From NCBI RefSeq assembly GCF_018917865.1, contig NZ_JAHLPM010000001.1, positions 310,001-374,000 of the forward strand: 64,000 nucleotides of DNA, read 5' to 3'. Positions 15,052-24,960 of this stretch are shown here, in pieces. Each line of letters begins with the position of its first letter. The stretch's first letter is position 1. Below the pieces are notes generated by a model that saw nothing but the letters and a program-made list of their open reading frames with translations, made no database searches and was not told where the DNA came from. The DNA comes from Tissierella simiarum. Its GTDB lineage: Bacteria; Bacillota; Clostridia; Tissierellales; Tissierellaceae. Both the position numbers and the translations under genes were made by a program.

Positions 15052-15079
15052 CCCTTCTACTTCTTATATAGAAGAAGGG
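15052..15079 (-). promoter_or_regulatory. Hairpin that masks the DUF1659 ribosome binding site
   Basis: Minus strand CCCTTCT ... AGAAGGG with one mismatch and two further pairs. The 3' arm is part of the AGAAGGGGGTG Shine-Dalgarno. No promoter could be picked out between this and the terminator at 15096. Confidence 0.4.
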
Positions 15080-15095
15080 ACAACATTTTACTATT

Positions 15096-15137
15096 AAAAA
15101 AAACCCCTTATTTGTTATTTTACAAACAAGAGGTTTT
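15096..15137 (-). terminator. Terminator of the galactoside operon
   Basis: Minus strand AACCTCTTGTTTGT ... AACAAATAAGGGGTT followed by eight U residues, just after the stop of the deleted ABC gene. It is strong and perfectly placed to end the operon that starts at the beta-galactosidase gene. Confidence 0.9.
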
Positions 15138-15140
15138 ACT

Positions 15141-15395
15141 TTAATTCAATATAGCTTCTTCCATTTCACTATCAAACAGCGGTACTTGATTTACCAGATT
15201 ATCTCCTATGTATATATCACCTTTAGTTATTTCTTCAAGTCCTGCCACCATTCTAAGACTAGTAGATTTTCCACAGCCAGAAGATCCAACTAATACGATA
15301 AACTCTTTATCTTCTATTTCAAGATTAAAGTCTTTAACTGCTGCTACATCTCCCGAATAGATTTTATAAACATTTTTAAAGGTTACCTTAGCCAT
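15141..15395 (-). pseudogene. MsmX/UgpC-type ABC ATPase with a large in-frame internal deletion
   Basis: 84 residues. Residues 1-69 are the N-terminus of a sugar-importer ATPase (MAKVTFKNVYKIYSGDVAAVKDFNLEIEDKEF, Walker A GSSGCGKST, ending at NQVP). The last residues, LFDSEMEEAILN, match the extreme C-terminus of the same family (compare [11 protein letters not shown] in the intact gene 20661-21770). About 290 residues, including the ABC signature and Walker B, are missing, yet the frame is kept and AAAGGGG still precedes the ATG. It cannot work as an ATPase. It follows galE by 18 bases. Confidence 0.85.
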
Positions 15396-15413
15396 CTTTA
15401 ATCCCCTTTATTT

Positions 15414-16400
15414 TTATCTTCTATATCCATTTAAATTGTTTTTATGCCAATTCCAAGCGTCTTCTATAATTTTTTCCAAATCATTATATTTAGGATTCCA
15501 ATTTAGTTCTTTTTTTGCTTTTTTAGAAGAAGCCACTAATACAGCTGGATCTCCCAATCTCCTTTCTCCTATTTTTACAGGTATATTGATTCCTGTAACC
15601 TTTTTAGCTTTATCTATCACTTCTTTTACCGAAAATCCTCGCCCATTTCCTAAATTATATATGCCACTTTCTCCTTCTCTTCTAAGTTTATCTAAAGCCA
15701 GTATATGAGCCTCGGCTAGATCTACTACGTGGATATAATCTCTAATACAAGTTCCATCAGGAGTATCATAATCGTCTCCATAGATAAAAACCCTTTCCCT
15801 CTTTCCTAATGCTGCTTCCAATATAATAGGTATAAGATGGGTTTCAGGACTATGATCTTCACCTATACAACCATCTTTATTAGCTCCTGCTGCATTAAAA
15901 TATCTAAGAGCTATGTAGTTTATATCTCCCGATTTATTTGCCCATTTAAGAGCTTTTTCTATGGCTAATTTACTTTCCCCATAAGGGTTGGTTGGAATCG
16001 TAGCATCTTCTTCTAAAATAGGAATATTAATTGGTTCTCCATATACTGCTGCTGTTGACGAAAAAACTATATTTTTAACTCCATATCTTTTCATAGTACT
16101 TAAAAGCTGAATGGTTCCTACTACATTATTGTTATAGTATTTTATTGGATCTTCTACACTTTCTCCTACTAAGGAATAGGCGGCAAAGTGAATAACTTCT
16201 TGAATTTCATTTTCTTCAAATACATTGCATAAAAAGTCTTCGTCCCTAAGATCCCCTTGATAAAAAGTTCCTCCTTTTATTGCCTCTCTATGTCCCTTAA
16301 CTAAATTATCTATTACAACTACTTTTTCTTTTCTATTAAGCAGTTCTAAAACCGTATGACTGCCTATATATCCTGCTCCACCAGTAACTAAAACAGCCAT
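15414..16400 (-). CDS. galE: UDP-glucose 4-epimerase
   Basis: 328 residues from MAVLVTGGAGYIGSH; GAGGTG precedes this ATG, while a GTG three codons earlier has no site. Rossmann motif GGAGYIGSH, catalytic YGESK (YxxxK) and SSTAAVYGE are present. It interconverts UDP-galactose and UDP-glucose in the Leloir pathway, in the cytoplasm. Last intact gene of the operon after galK (17 bases). Confidence 0.96.
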   Translation of the reverse strand: MAVLVTGGAGYIGSHTVLELLNRKEKVVVIDNLVKGHREAIKGGTFYQGDLRDEDFLCNVFEENEIQEVIHFAAYSLVGESVEDPIKYYNNNVVGTIQLLSTMKRYGVKNIVFSSTAAVYGEPINIPILEEDATIPTNPYGESKLAIEKALKWANKSGDINYIALRYFNAAGANKDGCIGEDHSPETHLIPIILEAALGKRERVFIYGDDYDTPDGTCIRDYIHVVDLAEAHILALDKLRREGESGIYNLGNGRGFSVKEVIDKAKKVTGINIPVKIGERRLGDPAVLVASSKKAKKELNWNPKYNDLEKIIEDAWNWHKNNLNGYRR

Positions 16401-16417
16401 ATATATCACCTCTATAT

Positions 16418-17617
16418 TTATTCTAAGGACAGCTCTCTAGTACCGTCTCCTATGCCCGTTATATAAAAACTTGCTTCATAGCCTATTTTATTTTTATAAG
16501 TTTGTCCTACCTTGTTTATAAAATCTTCAACCTTATCCTCTTTTACAAAAGCTATAGCACATCCTCCAAAGCCTGCACCTGTCATTCTAGCTCCAATACA
16601 GTCCTCATAAGCTATAGCTTCTTCTACTATAGTATCTAATTCTACTCCTGTTACTTCATATAAATCTTTTAAGGAGTTATGTGACTGTACAAGAAGTTTT
16701 CCTAATTCTTTTATATCCCCTTTTTTCAAAACCTCACAGGCTTCTAAGACCCTTCCATTCTCATAAACTGCATGTTTTGCTCTATTCCTAATAGTCTCAT
16801 CTTCTATATATAATTCTAATTCATTATATTCTTCTATGGTTAATTGACAAAGATTTTCTATGTTCTTATATCTTCTAACAATATTCAATGCTATTTCACA
16901 TTCTTCTCTTCTTTTATTATATTTTGAGTCGTTTAATTCTCGCCTTTTATTTGTATTCATAATAACCAAAGTATAATCTCTAAGATTCATATCTATGTAT
17001 TCATAGTAAAGAGTATGGCAGTCTAATAATATTCCTTTATCCTTTTTTCCCATAGCTATAGCAAATTGATCCATTATACCGCATTTAACTCCTATAAATT
17101 CATTTTCTGCTCTTTGACATATTTTAATTAATTCTATTGAGGAAATTTTTCCTTCATTGAATAAACTGTTGACTATTTGCCCTATAAGAAGTTCCAAAGA
17201 AGCAGAAGAAGAAAGTCCTGCACCATTGGGTATATTACCTTTTATCAATATATCCATGCCTGAAACCTTATATCCAGCTTTTTTTAAATAATATAGAACT
17301 CCTTTAGGATAATTCCCCCATCCATGTTCTTCTTTGTATTTTAAATCATTAACATGAGTTTCTATTTTTAAGTCAAAGTTTTTCGATATAAGTCTAACAT
17401 TACCATCATCTCTTTTTCTCACCAATCCATATGTCCCAAGTTGAAGAGCACAAGGCATTACATATCCACCGTTATAATCAATATGTTCACCAATTAAATT
17501 AACCCTGCTTGGTGAAAAGAAAATAGACACTTCTCCATTGCCATATAGTTGAAAAAATCTAGACTTTAAACTCAATAAGTCCATTTCTGTAAATCTCCCT
17601 TCAATCTTTTTATCCAT
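16418..17617 (-). CDS. galK: Galactokinase
   Basis: 399 residues from MDKKIEGRFTEMDLLS, whose ATG overlaps the galT stop; an in-frame ATG at 17638 would add seven residues. GHMP kinase motifs: SPSRVNLIGEHIDYNGGYVMP (substrate site), NIPNGAGLSSSASLE (ATP loop) and GARMTGAGFGGCAIA. It phosphorylates galactose at C1. The overlap with galT suggests translational coupling. Confidence 0.95.
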   Translation of the reverse strand: MDKKIEGRFTEMDLLSLKSRFFQLYGNGEVSIFFSPSRVNLIGEHIDYNGGYVMPCALQLGTYGLVRKRDDGNVRLISKNFDLKIETHVNDLKYKEEHGWGNYPKGVLYYLKKAGYKVSGMDILIKGNIPNGAGLSSSASLELLIGQIVNSLFNEGKISSIELIKICQRAENEFIGVKCGIMDQFAIAMGKKDKGILLDCHTLYYEYIDMNLRDYTLVIMNTNKRRELNDSKYNKRREECEIALNIVRRYKNIENLCQLTIEEYNELELYIEDETIRNRAKHAVYENGRVLEACEVLKKGDIKELGKLLVQSHNSLKDLYEVTGVELDTIVEEAIAYEDCIGARMTGAGFGGCAIAFVKEDKVEDFINKVGQTYKNKIGYEASFYITGIGDGTRELSLE

Positions 17618-18593
17618 CTTTCTTAGAGAACCTTTCATATGCTTCTCTTAATTCCCCTGCTGTTTCCTCAACGCTTCTTGGATTACAATTTGCCCAAGCA
17701 CCAGTTTCTGAAGAAGCATTATATTTTATCCTTTTGTCTGATCTAAAAGGAGGATAAAATTCAACATGAAAGTGATAATAGTCATGACAATTTTCATACT
17801 CCGATGAATTAACAGATCCTTGATGAATAGCCATCATATAGGGAAATTCTCTATTAAAAAGAGTATCCAAAGTTCCAGCTACATCTTTTAAAATTTTAGC
17901 AAAATTGTTTTTTTCTCTTTCATTAAACTCTATCATTCTACATCTATGTTTTTTAGAAACTATAAATACTCCGTAGGGATAATCAGTAAAAAATGGTAAG
18001 TAACATAGAAAATCTTCATTTTCTATGATTACTCTTTCTTTAAAATCTAATTCTTCTTTATTCATCCTACATATTAAACATTCTTTATTTTCAAGGAAAT
18101 ATTCTTTAGAAGAATTTAGCTCTTGTTGTATCTTTAAAGGCATAAAAGAATATCCATATATCTGCCCATGAGGATGAGGCATAGATACGCCTACCTCTCT
18201 TCCCCTATTTTCAAAGATAAAAATATATTTTATATTTTCATCTTTAGAAAGAGCTATATATCTTTCACACCATAAGTCTACAAGTTTTCTTATATGTTCA
18301 ATTTCTAATTCCCATAATGATGCATTATGTTTAGGAGAATATAATATTACTTCACATTTACCATAAGCAGGTTTTGTTTTATAAAAACTACTTCCTACTT
18401 TATCTGGTTCAGATGGTTGCTGACTTAGGGCAGGAAAGTCATTGTCATATTTATAAACTTCATAGTCTTTAGGAACCTTTCCTGAATCAGGACAGAACGG
18501 GCACCAGTCTTTAGGCATTTCTGGCCTATTTTGCCTATGAGATGCTACCATAGTCCAATCCTTCAACAAAGGGTTCCATCTAAGTTCTGCCAT
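17610..18593 (-). CDS. galT: Galactose-1-phosphate uridylyltransferase
   Basis: 327 residues. HIT-superfamily catalytic motif MPHPHGQIYGY (His-x-His), and zinc ligands in WCPFCPDSGK near the N-terminus and ENKECLICRM. It swaps galactose-1-phosphate for glucose-1-phosphate on UDP. It follows the mutarotase-like gene by 22 bases with AGAGGGGG as ribosome binding site. Confidence 0.95.
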   Translation of the reverse strand: MAELRWNPLLKDWTMVASHRQNRPEMPKDWCPFCPDSGKVPKDYEVYKYDNDFPALSQQPSEPDKVGSSFYKTKPAYGKCEVILYSPKHNASLWELEIEHIRKLVDLWCERYIALSKDENIKYIFIFENRGREVGVSMPHPHGQIYGYSFMPLKIQQELNSSKEYFLENKECLICRMNKEELDFKERVIIENEDFLCYLPFFTDYPYGVFIVSKKHRCRMIEFNEREKNNFAKILKDVAGTLDTLFNREFPYMMAIHQGSVNSSEYENCHDYYHFHVEFYPPFRSDKRIKYNASSETGAWANCNPRSVEETAGELREAYERFSKKDG

Positions 18594-18615
18594 ATCTCTA
18601 CCCCCTCTAATTATT

Positions 18616-19560
18616 CTAATCTTCTTTTATCTCCATATATATTGTCCAGAAATCTTCTTCCTTAGATTTTAATTCAGGAAGTTTACTCTTTCCATAAGCT
18701 ATTTCCACACTATCATAAAATCCATTTGAAGGTTCAATCGCACAATTATATTCTCCTTTAAATCCCCCTTTGGTTATCCATACTCCAAGATAGGGAATTT
18801 TTTTAGTATCATATCTTAAAATATATTTTACTTTTTTATCTAAATAATGAATCCCTACTTCTCCGATTTCTAAATCATCTAAAAAATAGTATTTATAGGA
18901 TTCACCATTTCTATAGTGTTTTAAATAGGATAGATCTACTAAGTTGCCATCTATATCTTTAGCTAAAGGAAAGGAATACCTTTCTCCACAAGGCCCCAAA
19001 ATACTGTTTTCATGGACATTTAATATGTTTTTTGCCTCTTTTGGAAATATAATTTTAGTTTCATCATCAAATATCATTAATCCATGTAATGCCCATAAAT
19101 AACTTATATTTTCATTATCAAGATTTTTTACTTTATAGTCTATTCTTACTACATTATCTGTTTCAAAAGTCAAAGACTTGTGGAACTCTAAAGGTAAACT
19201 TCTAAGCTTTACTTTACCCATTACAGTGTCTTTTTTAATATCTGTATGCCAGGGAATACTCCAAACATCTCCATGATCTGGCAGTATATTTCCTTTATAG
19301 CTTCCTTCTGGATAAACACATTTATCTATAGTAGGTATCATTTCATCTAGTCCTGATGTATCGTATTTTTCAAAACAATCCCCATATTGAGGTATTGAAT
19401 ATTTTTTATTTTCAGGCTGAAAAAGAATTTCCATATTTTTAGGTTTATATACTAAAGAAGCCATTTTAAATCCTAAGTCAGGTAAAAGTTTCATCTTTAA
19501 AACTTTGCTTTCCATTACTATACTATTTAGATTGAAATGCTTCTCGTTTTTAATCTCCAT
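18616..19560 (-). CDS. Aldose 1-epimerase (galactose mutarotase) superfamily protein
   Basis: 314 residues with no signal peptide. The galactose mutarotase-like beta-sandwich is suggested by LLPDLGFKMASLVYKPKNMEILFQP at the N-terminus, a candidate catalytic His in LWALHGLMIF and a candidate Glu in NCAIEPSNGFYD. It is distant from ordinary GalM, so the substrate sugar is open; feeding alpha-galactose to GalK is the simplest role. It overlaps the lacI-family stop by 11 bases. Confidence 0.75.
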   Translation of the reverse strand: MEIKNEKHFNLNSIVMESKVLKMKLLPDLGFKMASLVYKPKNMEILFQPENKKYSIPQYGDCFEKYDTSGLDEMIPTIDKCVYPEGSYKGNILPDHGDVWSIPWHTDIKKDTVMGKVKLRSLPLEFHKSLTFETDNVVRIDYKVKNLDNENISYLWALHGLMIFDDETKIIFPKEAKNILNVHENSILGPCGERYSFPLAKDIDGNLVDLSYLKHYRNGESYKYYFLDDLEIGEVGIHYLDKKVKYILRYDTKKIPYLGVWITKGGFKGEYNCAIEPSNGFYDSVEIAYGKSKLPELKSKEEDFWTIYMEIKED

Positions 19561-20587
19561 TGTTTATCGGACCTACTCTCTTACCACAACTTTCTTTATG
19601 AATAAGTTTTGTGTCATAAACTATTTTCTTAGTAGACACTATATTTTTCTTTGTCATATTCATTATCTCAAACGCAGCAGTTTGCCCTATTTCTTTCATG
19701 TTTAAATCTACAGTTGTTATCTTAGGATGACTAATATTTGAAAGAAGAGTGTTATCAAAGCCAATAACAGACATATCTTCAGGTATCTTAATTCCACTTT
19801 TGTTACAAGCATTTATGACTCCTACAGCCATTAAATCATTACATGCAAAAACACCTGTAGCTTCTCTATTTAGAGATAAAAACTTTTCAAATATTTCTTG
19901 TGTCTTTTCAACTACATCTAGACTATTTCCCATACCTACAGATATTACTTTTTCATATTTAAGGTTATTGTCTTTTATAAACTTTCTATAGATATTTTCC
20001 TTTAAATCATAGGATAAACTCTTATCTCCTCGAATGAAAACTATTTCTTTATGACCTAATTCTAGAAGATAATTAAAAGCTTCTTTAGTTCCTACTTCTT
20101 CATCATAAGATACAAAATTACAGTTATATTTATTTGTATTTCCATTTATAATTATGGTAGGAATTTTTTTGCTTACTCCTTCAAAATAACCATTTTCTAA
20201 ATTATCTACAGAAGGGTCAATAACTATTATTCCATCCATATTTCTAGATATTACATTATCTACCAATTTCTTTTCAGCTTTAGGATCTCCATCAGTAGTA
20301 AATAAAGATATAATAAAGCCTTCATCTCTTAAAGTCTTATTAATTTCTTCAACTATTGTGGGGAAAAAGAGATTAGTAATACCCGGTACAATTATTCCTA
20401 CATTAGATGTACTTTTAAGTATTAGACTTCTGGCTATTTCATTTGGTACATATCCCAATTCTTCAATAGCTTTTTCTATTTTTTCCCTTGTTTCATCTTT
20501 TACCGGATAATTATTATTTATTACTCTAGATACAGTGGCAATAGAAACTCCTGCTTTTTCTGCCACATCATGTATAGTAATAGCCAT
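19550..20587 (-). CDS. LacI-family transcription repressor
   Basis: 345 residues from MAITIHDVAEKAGVSIATVSRVINNNYPV, the classic LacI HTH and hinge, behind ATGGGGTG. The periplasmic-binding-like effector domain follows (GIIVPGITNLFFPTIVEEINKTL, DGIIVIDPS, FACNDLMAVGVINAC, DMSVIGFDNTLLSNISHPKITTVDLNM). It sits inside the galactoside operon and probably binds the two palindromes before the beta-galactosidase gene, released by a galactoside. Confidence 0.93.
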   Translation of the reverse strand: MAITIHDVAEKAGVSIATVSRVINNNYPVKDETREKIEKAIEELGYVPNEIARSLILKSTSNVGIIVPGITNLFFPTIVEEINKTLRDEGFIISLFTTDGDPKAEKKLVDNVISRNMDGIIVIDPSVDNLENGYFEGVSKKIPTIIINGNTNKYNCNFVSYDEEVGTKEAFNYLLELGHKEIVFIRGDKSLSYDLKENIYRKFIKDNNLKYEKVISVGMGNSLDVVEKTQEIFEKFLSLNREATGVFACNDLMAVGVINACNKSGIKIPEDMSVIGFDNTLLSNISHPKITTVDLNMKEIGQTAAFEIMNMTKKNIVSTKKIVYDTKLIHKESCGKRVGPINNGD

Positions 20588-20653
20588 GTTTACACCCCAT
20601 TTTCTATATAACAAAATATTTAAAAATATAATCTATTGCTATGAAATTTTTCA

Positions 20654-20675
20654 TCTACTATCACAGTATAGTAGA
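20654..20675 (-). repeat. Inverted repeat over the msmX stop codon
   Basis: TCTACTAT and ATAGTAGA separated by six bases that include the stop codon of the ABC ATPase gene. No U-run follows. It may tune message stability between the ATPase and regulator genes. Confidence 0.3.
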
Positions 20676-21770
20676 CTCAGTTTCTTTGTCGAAAATATAC
20701 ATTTTATCCATATCCATTGCCAAATTAATATTATCTCTCATATCTACATTAGTTGAAGAGTCTACATTTGCAGCAAAACTTATATCATCATATATAAGAT
20801 ATAAATTTGCCATAGAACCCATATTTTCCACAACATCAACCTTAGCAGTTAGCTGAGTATTTTGATTTAATTCAATAAACCTTGGATTGGCACTAATATG
20901 TTCTGGTCTTATACCAAATATTACTTCCTTGTTGATGTAGTTTTTATTTCGAATAAGTTTAGCCTTATCCTCTGGAATTTCAAGTTTTACATCGCTAAAT
21001 GAAATATATAATTTATTGTTTTCTTGAATTATTTTACTTTCTATAAAATTCATTGGGGGATTTCCTATAAATCCTGCAACAAATAAATTTACAGGATTTT
21101 CATATATATTACGTGGTGAATCTACCTGTTGAATAACCCCATCTTTCATAACAACAATCCTATCACCCATAGTCATAGCTTCTGTTTGATCATGAGTAAC
21201 ATAAATAAAAGTTGTATTCAAATTTTTATGTAATTTTAAAATTTCGGCTCTCATTTGTACTCTAAGTTTAGCATCTAAATTAGATAAAGGTTCATCCATT
21301 AAAAAAACTTCTGGATCTCTAACGATAGCTCGACCTAATGCAACCCTTTGCCTCTGTCCACCTGATAATGCTTTAGGTTTCCTATCTAAATATTCTTCAA
21401 TACCTAATATTTTTGCTGATTTTTCAACTTTACTTTTAATTTCTTTCTTTGGTATTTTTCTCATCTTTAAACTAAAAGCCATGTTTTCATATACTGTCAT
21501 ATGAGGATATAGTGCATAATTTTGAAAAACCATGGCTATATCTCTATCTTTAGGCTCAATATCATTACAAAGTGTATCTCCTATATAAAGCTCCCCAGAA
21601 GTTATTTCTTCCAGACCTGCAATCATTCTTAAAGTAGTTGATTTACCACATCCAGATGGTCCAACTAGAACTAAAAATTCCTTATCCTCAATATTAAGAT
21701 TAATATTATCAACGGCCAAAACATCTCCTGAATAAACCTTATTAATATTTTTTAGTATTACACTTGCCAT
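20661..21770 (-). CDS. msmX: Sugar ABC transporter ATP-binding protein, MsmX/UgpC type
   Basis: 369 residues from [20 protein letters not shown] (ATG behind AGGAGGCG); upstream frame to 21860 lacks a site. Walker [11 protein letters not shown]-loop [13 protein letters not shown], signature [14 protein letters not shown], Walker [14 protein letters not shown], His-switch YVTHD, and a C-terminal OB/TOBE regulatory domain ([13 protein letters not shown]). It powers the two permeases encoded upstream and could serve several importers, as MsmX does. Confidence 0.94.
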   Translation of the reverse strand: MASVILKNINKVYSGDVLAVDNINLNIEDKEFLVLVGPSGCGKSTTLRMIAGLEEITSGELYIGDTLCNDIEPKDRDIAMVFQNYALYPHMTVYENMAFSLKMRKIPKKEIKSKVEKSAKILGIEEYLDRKPKALSGGQRQRVALGRAIVRDPEVFLMDEPLSNLDAKLRVQMRAEILKLHKNLNTTFIYVTHDQTEAMTMGDRIVVMKDGVIQQVDSPRNIYENPVNLFVAGFIGNPPMNFIESKIIQENNKLYISFSDVKLEIPEDKAKLIRNKNYINKEVIFGIRPEHISANPRFIELNQNTQLTAKVDVVENMGSMANLYLIYDDISFAANVDSSTNVDMRDNINLAMDMDKMYIFDKETESTIL

Positions 21771-21808
21771 TTGATCGCCTCCTAAACCTTCTTTATACAA
21801 TACATAGT

Positions 21809-23983
21809 TTATTGCATTAAATATTCCTTGCACAATAAATATAGCATTCCTGCAGACCAACTAAAATTAGTACAGTGAAGCCCTTCACCATTTTCAGGAT
21901 TATAATTTTCTCTTATAACCGCTCCATCAACCATGCCATCTTCAATGTTTTCAACTATCTTTTTTGCTAATTTATTGGCTTCATCTTTATAGCCACTTTT
22001 ATCCAAACCCTTAATTGCAAAATATGCCTGATCTAGCCAAACTGGTCCCCTCCAATATCTCTCCGAATCATATCTTGGATTATCCTTTGATGCCGTCGGA
22101 AAGGGAACTTTAGTGTTAAATTTATCTTCATCGATTAAAATATCTTTCACCATCTCCGCTTGTTCCTTTGATGCTACTTCTGCCCAAAGAGGAAGAACCC
22201 CTTCTATTCCTTTCCCCCTATCCCTAAGTGGCTTCTTAGTTAAAATATCTATATCATAAAAAAAGCCTGTTTCCTTATCAAACATATTTCTTTGTATAAA
22301 ATCTTTTACATATTCTGCTTCTTCCCTGTATTTATTTACCTCAGAAGTTTTATTTAATACCTTTGCAATTTTCTCTAAATATTTCTTTTCCGCATAAAGG
22401 TAAGAATTTAAATCTACAGATTCCTGATTAATAGAATAGCCAACAAGCTCCCCATTTTCATCTATATTTTCAATTACTTTAATCCCATAATCTATATCAA
22501 ATCTAACAGCATTGTCCATCCCACTTTCCCAAGCAGCAGCCCTTATTATTTCTTCTTCTGTATTATTTAAAACATCTACAGAACCTCCATACTCAGCTAT
22601 TCCGTTTTTATCATTGTCTCTGCCAATATACCACCAATTGTGATATTTAACGAGCTTAGGATACATTTCTCCAAGGAATGATTTATCTCCTGTTGATTCA
22701 TAAACTTCCCATACTGCCCATGATGCAAGTGGTGGTTTTGAATTCCGCTCATTCCAATTCCCACCTTTTTCTCCAATATAGCCGTATCTATTTTTATTGT
22801 AGAATATAGCATCTATTATCATTCCATCTTCCCTTTGATAATCAAAAATTGCCCTGATATTATCCTTAGCAAGTTCTGGAGCGAAGTTTGTAACTGCTAC
22901 TGCTTGTTTCCATGAATCCCATGCCCACATCCCATTAAACCATTTATAGGACATGGAAGGAGTAATCCCATCTCTTTTTATTTCCCCAGCTGGACTTCTC
23001 CAATTTGTTGTTAAAGTTTCTATTGTTTTTACAACCAATTTATCATAATCATGATTTTTACCCTTTAGGGCATTTGAAAGATAGTTCTCCCATCTTAAAT
23101 CATTGTCTTTAATATACTTTGATGGATTTTTAAATATATCTGCTATTTTCTGATTTTCATTATCTTTTTCATCCTTAGTAAAGGTATAGGTATTAATTGT
23201 ATTCAAAATATATTCTTTTTTAGATTTTATAGATATATCTTCTATCTCAATAATATATTTATCACCATCAACTTTAGTTTTTACTTCAAAAGGATATAAT
23301 AATTCATATTCCATTTCCTTTGAAGTAAAAACAGCCCATGTATGATTTACATCTGGAAACTTAACCTTTACCCCATTTGCACTAGCTTCTAATCTGATAT
23401 CCAATATCTCGCCATCATTATGCCTAGAATCTTTTAATAATTCACCTTCCCAATTAAGTTTTAGATTTAAATCTTCATTAGTTTTATTTTTAATTTTAGT
23501 AGTTACAAGTGCAGTTCTATTTGTAATAAATCTAAGTTCAAGATTTAAAACGAAATCCTCCATATCATATCTTTGTACTAATAATCCTGGATAATATGAT
23601 AAATCTAAATCCTTACAATCAGCTAATTTAATTTCTTTTCCGCTTTGAGCATCGTATATCTTTATAAGATTAAAGGATTTACTTAGCCACCTTCCATATT
23701 CTTGTGCAATATATAACGGACCTGTAAATCCACCATAATATTCTTTATCATCTAGCCCTGGGAGATGATAAGCATGCCATGCTCCCATGTCAGAAAATGG
23801 ATTTATCTCATAGTTATCATTAGGTGCCGCCTTTATAGGAACCCCTTTTACGTCTATTAAATCTTTAAATTTATATCTTATATCTTTAGAACCTAAAGAA
23901 GGTCTTTTACCACAACCTACTAGAATACTTGATATAAATAAGCATGTAGATAAACTAGCAATTGTTTTTATAGGTAGTTTCAT
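21809..23983 (-). CDS. Lipoprotein glycoside hydrolase of the GH63 (YgjK-like) group
   Basis: 724 residues from [10 protein letters not shown] behind GGGGAGA. Signal peptide and lipobox ILVGC put it on the outer face of the membrane. An N-terminal beta-sandwich (about 30-270) is followed by an (alpha/alpha)6 barrel with [35 protein letters not shown] and SGMDN (probable general acid Asp), then [18 protein letters not shown] and [10 protein letters not shown] (probable base Glu). These closely resemble what I recall of Escherichia coli YgjK, a GH63 alpha-glucosidase acting on Glc-alpha-1,2-Gal. Its place in a galactose operon fits that substrate. Confidence 0.8.
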   Translation of the reverse strand: MKLPIKTIASLSTCLFISSILVGCGKRPSLGSKDIRYKFKDLIDVKGVPIKAAPNDNYEINPFSDMGAWHAYHLPGLDDKEYYGGFTGPLYIAQEYGRWLSKSFNLIKIYDAQSGKEIKLADCKDLDLSYYPGLLVQRYDMEDFVLNLELRFITNRTALVTTKIKNKTNEDLNLKLNWEGELLKDSRHNDGEILDIRLEASANGVKVKFPDVNHTWAVFTSKEMEYELLYPFEVKTKVDGDKYIIEIEDISIKSKKEYILNTINTYTFTKDEKDNENQKIADIFKNPSKYIKDNDLRWENYLSNALKGKNHDYDKLVVKTIETLTTNWRSPAGEIKRDGITPSMSYKWFNGMWAWDSWKQAVAVTNFAPELAKDNIRAIFDYQREDGMIIDAIFYNKNRYGYIGEKGGNWNERNSKPPLASWAVWEVYESTGDKSFLGEMYPKLVKYHNWWYIGRDNDKNGIAEYGGSVDVLNNTEEEIIRAAAWESGMDNAVRFDIDYGIKVIENIDENGELVGYSINQESVDLNSYLYAEKKYLEKIAKVLNKTSEVNKYREEAEYVKDFIQRNMFDKETGFFYDIDILTKKPLRDRGKGIEGVLPLWAEVASKEQAEMVKDILIDEDKFNTKVPFPTASKDNPRYDSERYWRGPVWLDQAYFAIKGLDKSGYKDEANKLAKKIVENIEDGMVDGAVIRENYNPENGEGLHCTNFSWSAGMLYLLCKEYLMQ

Positions 23984-24026
23984 ATTAGTTCTCCCCATAT
24001 AATATATTTAAAAATACTCTTATTTC

Positions 24027-24950
24027 CTATTCCTTCAATGAACCCATCATATTTCCCTTAACAAAATATTTTTGTACAAATGGATAAATACATAGAATTG
24101 GCAATGTAGAAATAACTATTGTACTATATTTAATTAATGCCTTATATGCATCTGCTTGAATAAACTGTGCCGAACCCTTAGGAAGATTCATCATCTCCCT
24201 CATATCATTGGATATAAGTATCTCACGTAAAATAAGTTGTAATGGATATTTGGATCTATCATCTAAAAATATTAATGCATTGAACCATGAATTCCATTGG
24301 CCTACAGCATATAACAGCACCATAACTGCCATAGTTGCTTTACAAACAGGGATAACTATTCTAAATAAAATAGTGAAATCATTAGCACCATCTATTTTAG
24401 CGGATTCTATAAGACTTTTTGGTACCTTTTTAAATGCTGTTCTAAGTACAATAAGGCTCCATGCAGATATTACAGTTGGAAAAATAAGAGCCCACCTTGT
24501 ATTTCTTAAGCCTAATCTTTGTACCTGTAAGAAGAAGGGAATTAAACCTCCACTAAAGAACATTGTTATAGTAACCATTAACATTAAGGGTTTCTTAAGT
24601 AATAGATCATCTTGTGCAAGTACATAAGCAGACATAGCAGTTAAAAGTACACTTATTATTGTTCCTACAACGACATAAAAAACTGTATTTAAAAAGCCCT
24701 TCATAATACTTGGATTTTGAAAAACTAGGGAATAACCTTGTAAAGTAAATCCTAAAGGCTTATATAAAAGTCCCTTATGTTGCATAAGAAGATGTGGATC
24801 ACTTAAAGAGGCGAATAGCACATATAACATAGGATATATGCATATGATCATAAGCAAAATCATTAATATTACATTAAATAAATCAAAAACTTTCCCGCCC
24901 GTAATTTTTCTTGTAAGTTTTGCTTTCTTAGAACTTTCATTTATTGACAT
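24027..24950 (-). CDS. Carbohydrate ABC transporter permease, LplC/YtcP type
   Basis: 307 residues with six predicted membrane spans (first at about 25-48, last ILCIYPFVQKYF). The EAA loop ESAKIDGANDFTILFRIVIP contacts the ATPase. N-terminus includes GGKVFDLFNVILMILLMIICIYPMLYVLFASLSDP, usual for this subfamily. It is 10 bases after the partner permease. Confidence 0.93.
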   Translation of the reverse strand: MSINESSKKAKLTRKITGGKVFDLFNVILMILLMIICIYPMLYVLFASLSDPHLLMQHKGLLYKPLGFTLQGYSLVFQNPSIMKGFLNTVFYVVVGTIISVLLTAMSAYVLAQDDLLLKKPLMLMVTITMFFSGGLIPFFLQVQRLGLRNTRWALIFPTVISAWSLIVLRTAFKKVPKSLIESAKIDGANDFTILFRIVIPVCKATMAVMVLLYAVGQWNSWFNALIFLDDRSKYPLQLILREILISNDMREMMNLPKGSAQFIQADAYKALIKYSTIVISTLPILCIYPFVQKYFVKGNMMGSLKE

Positions 24951-24960
24951 TCTATCACTC

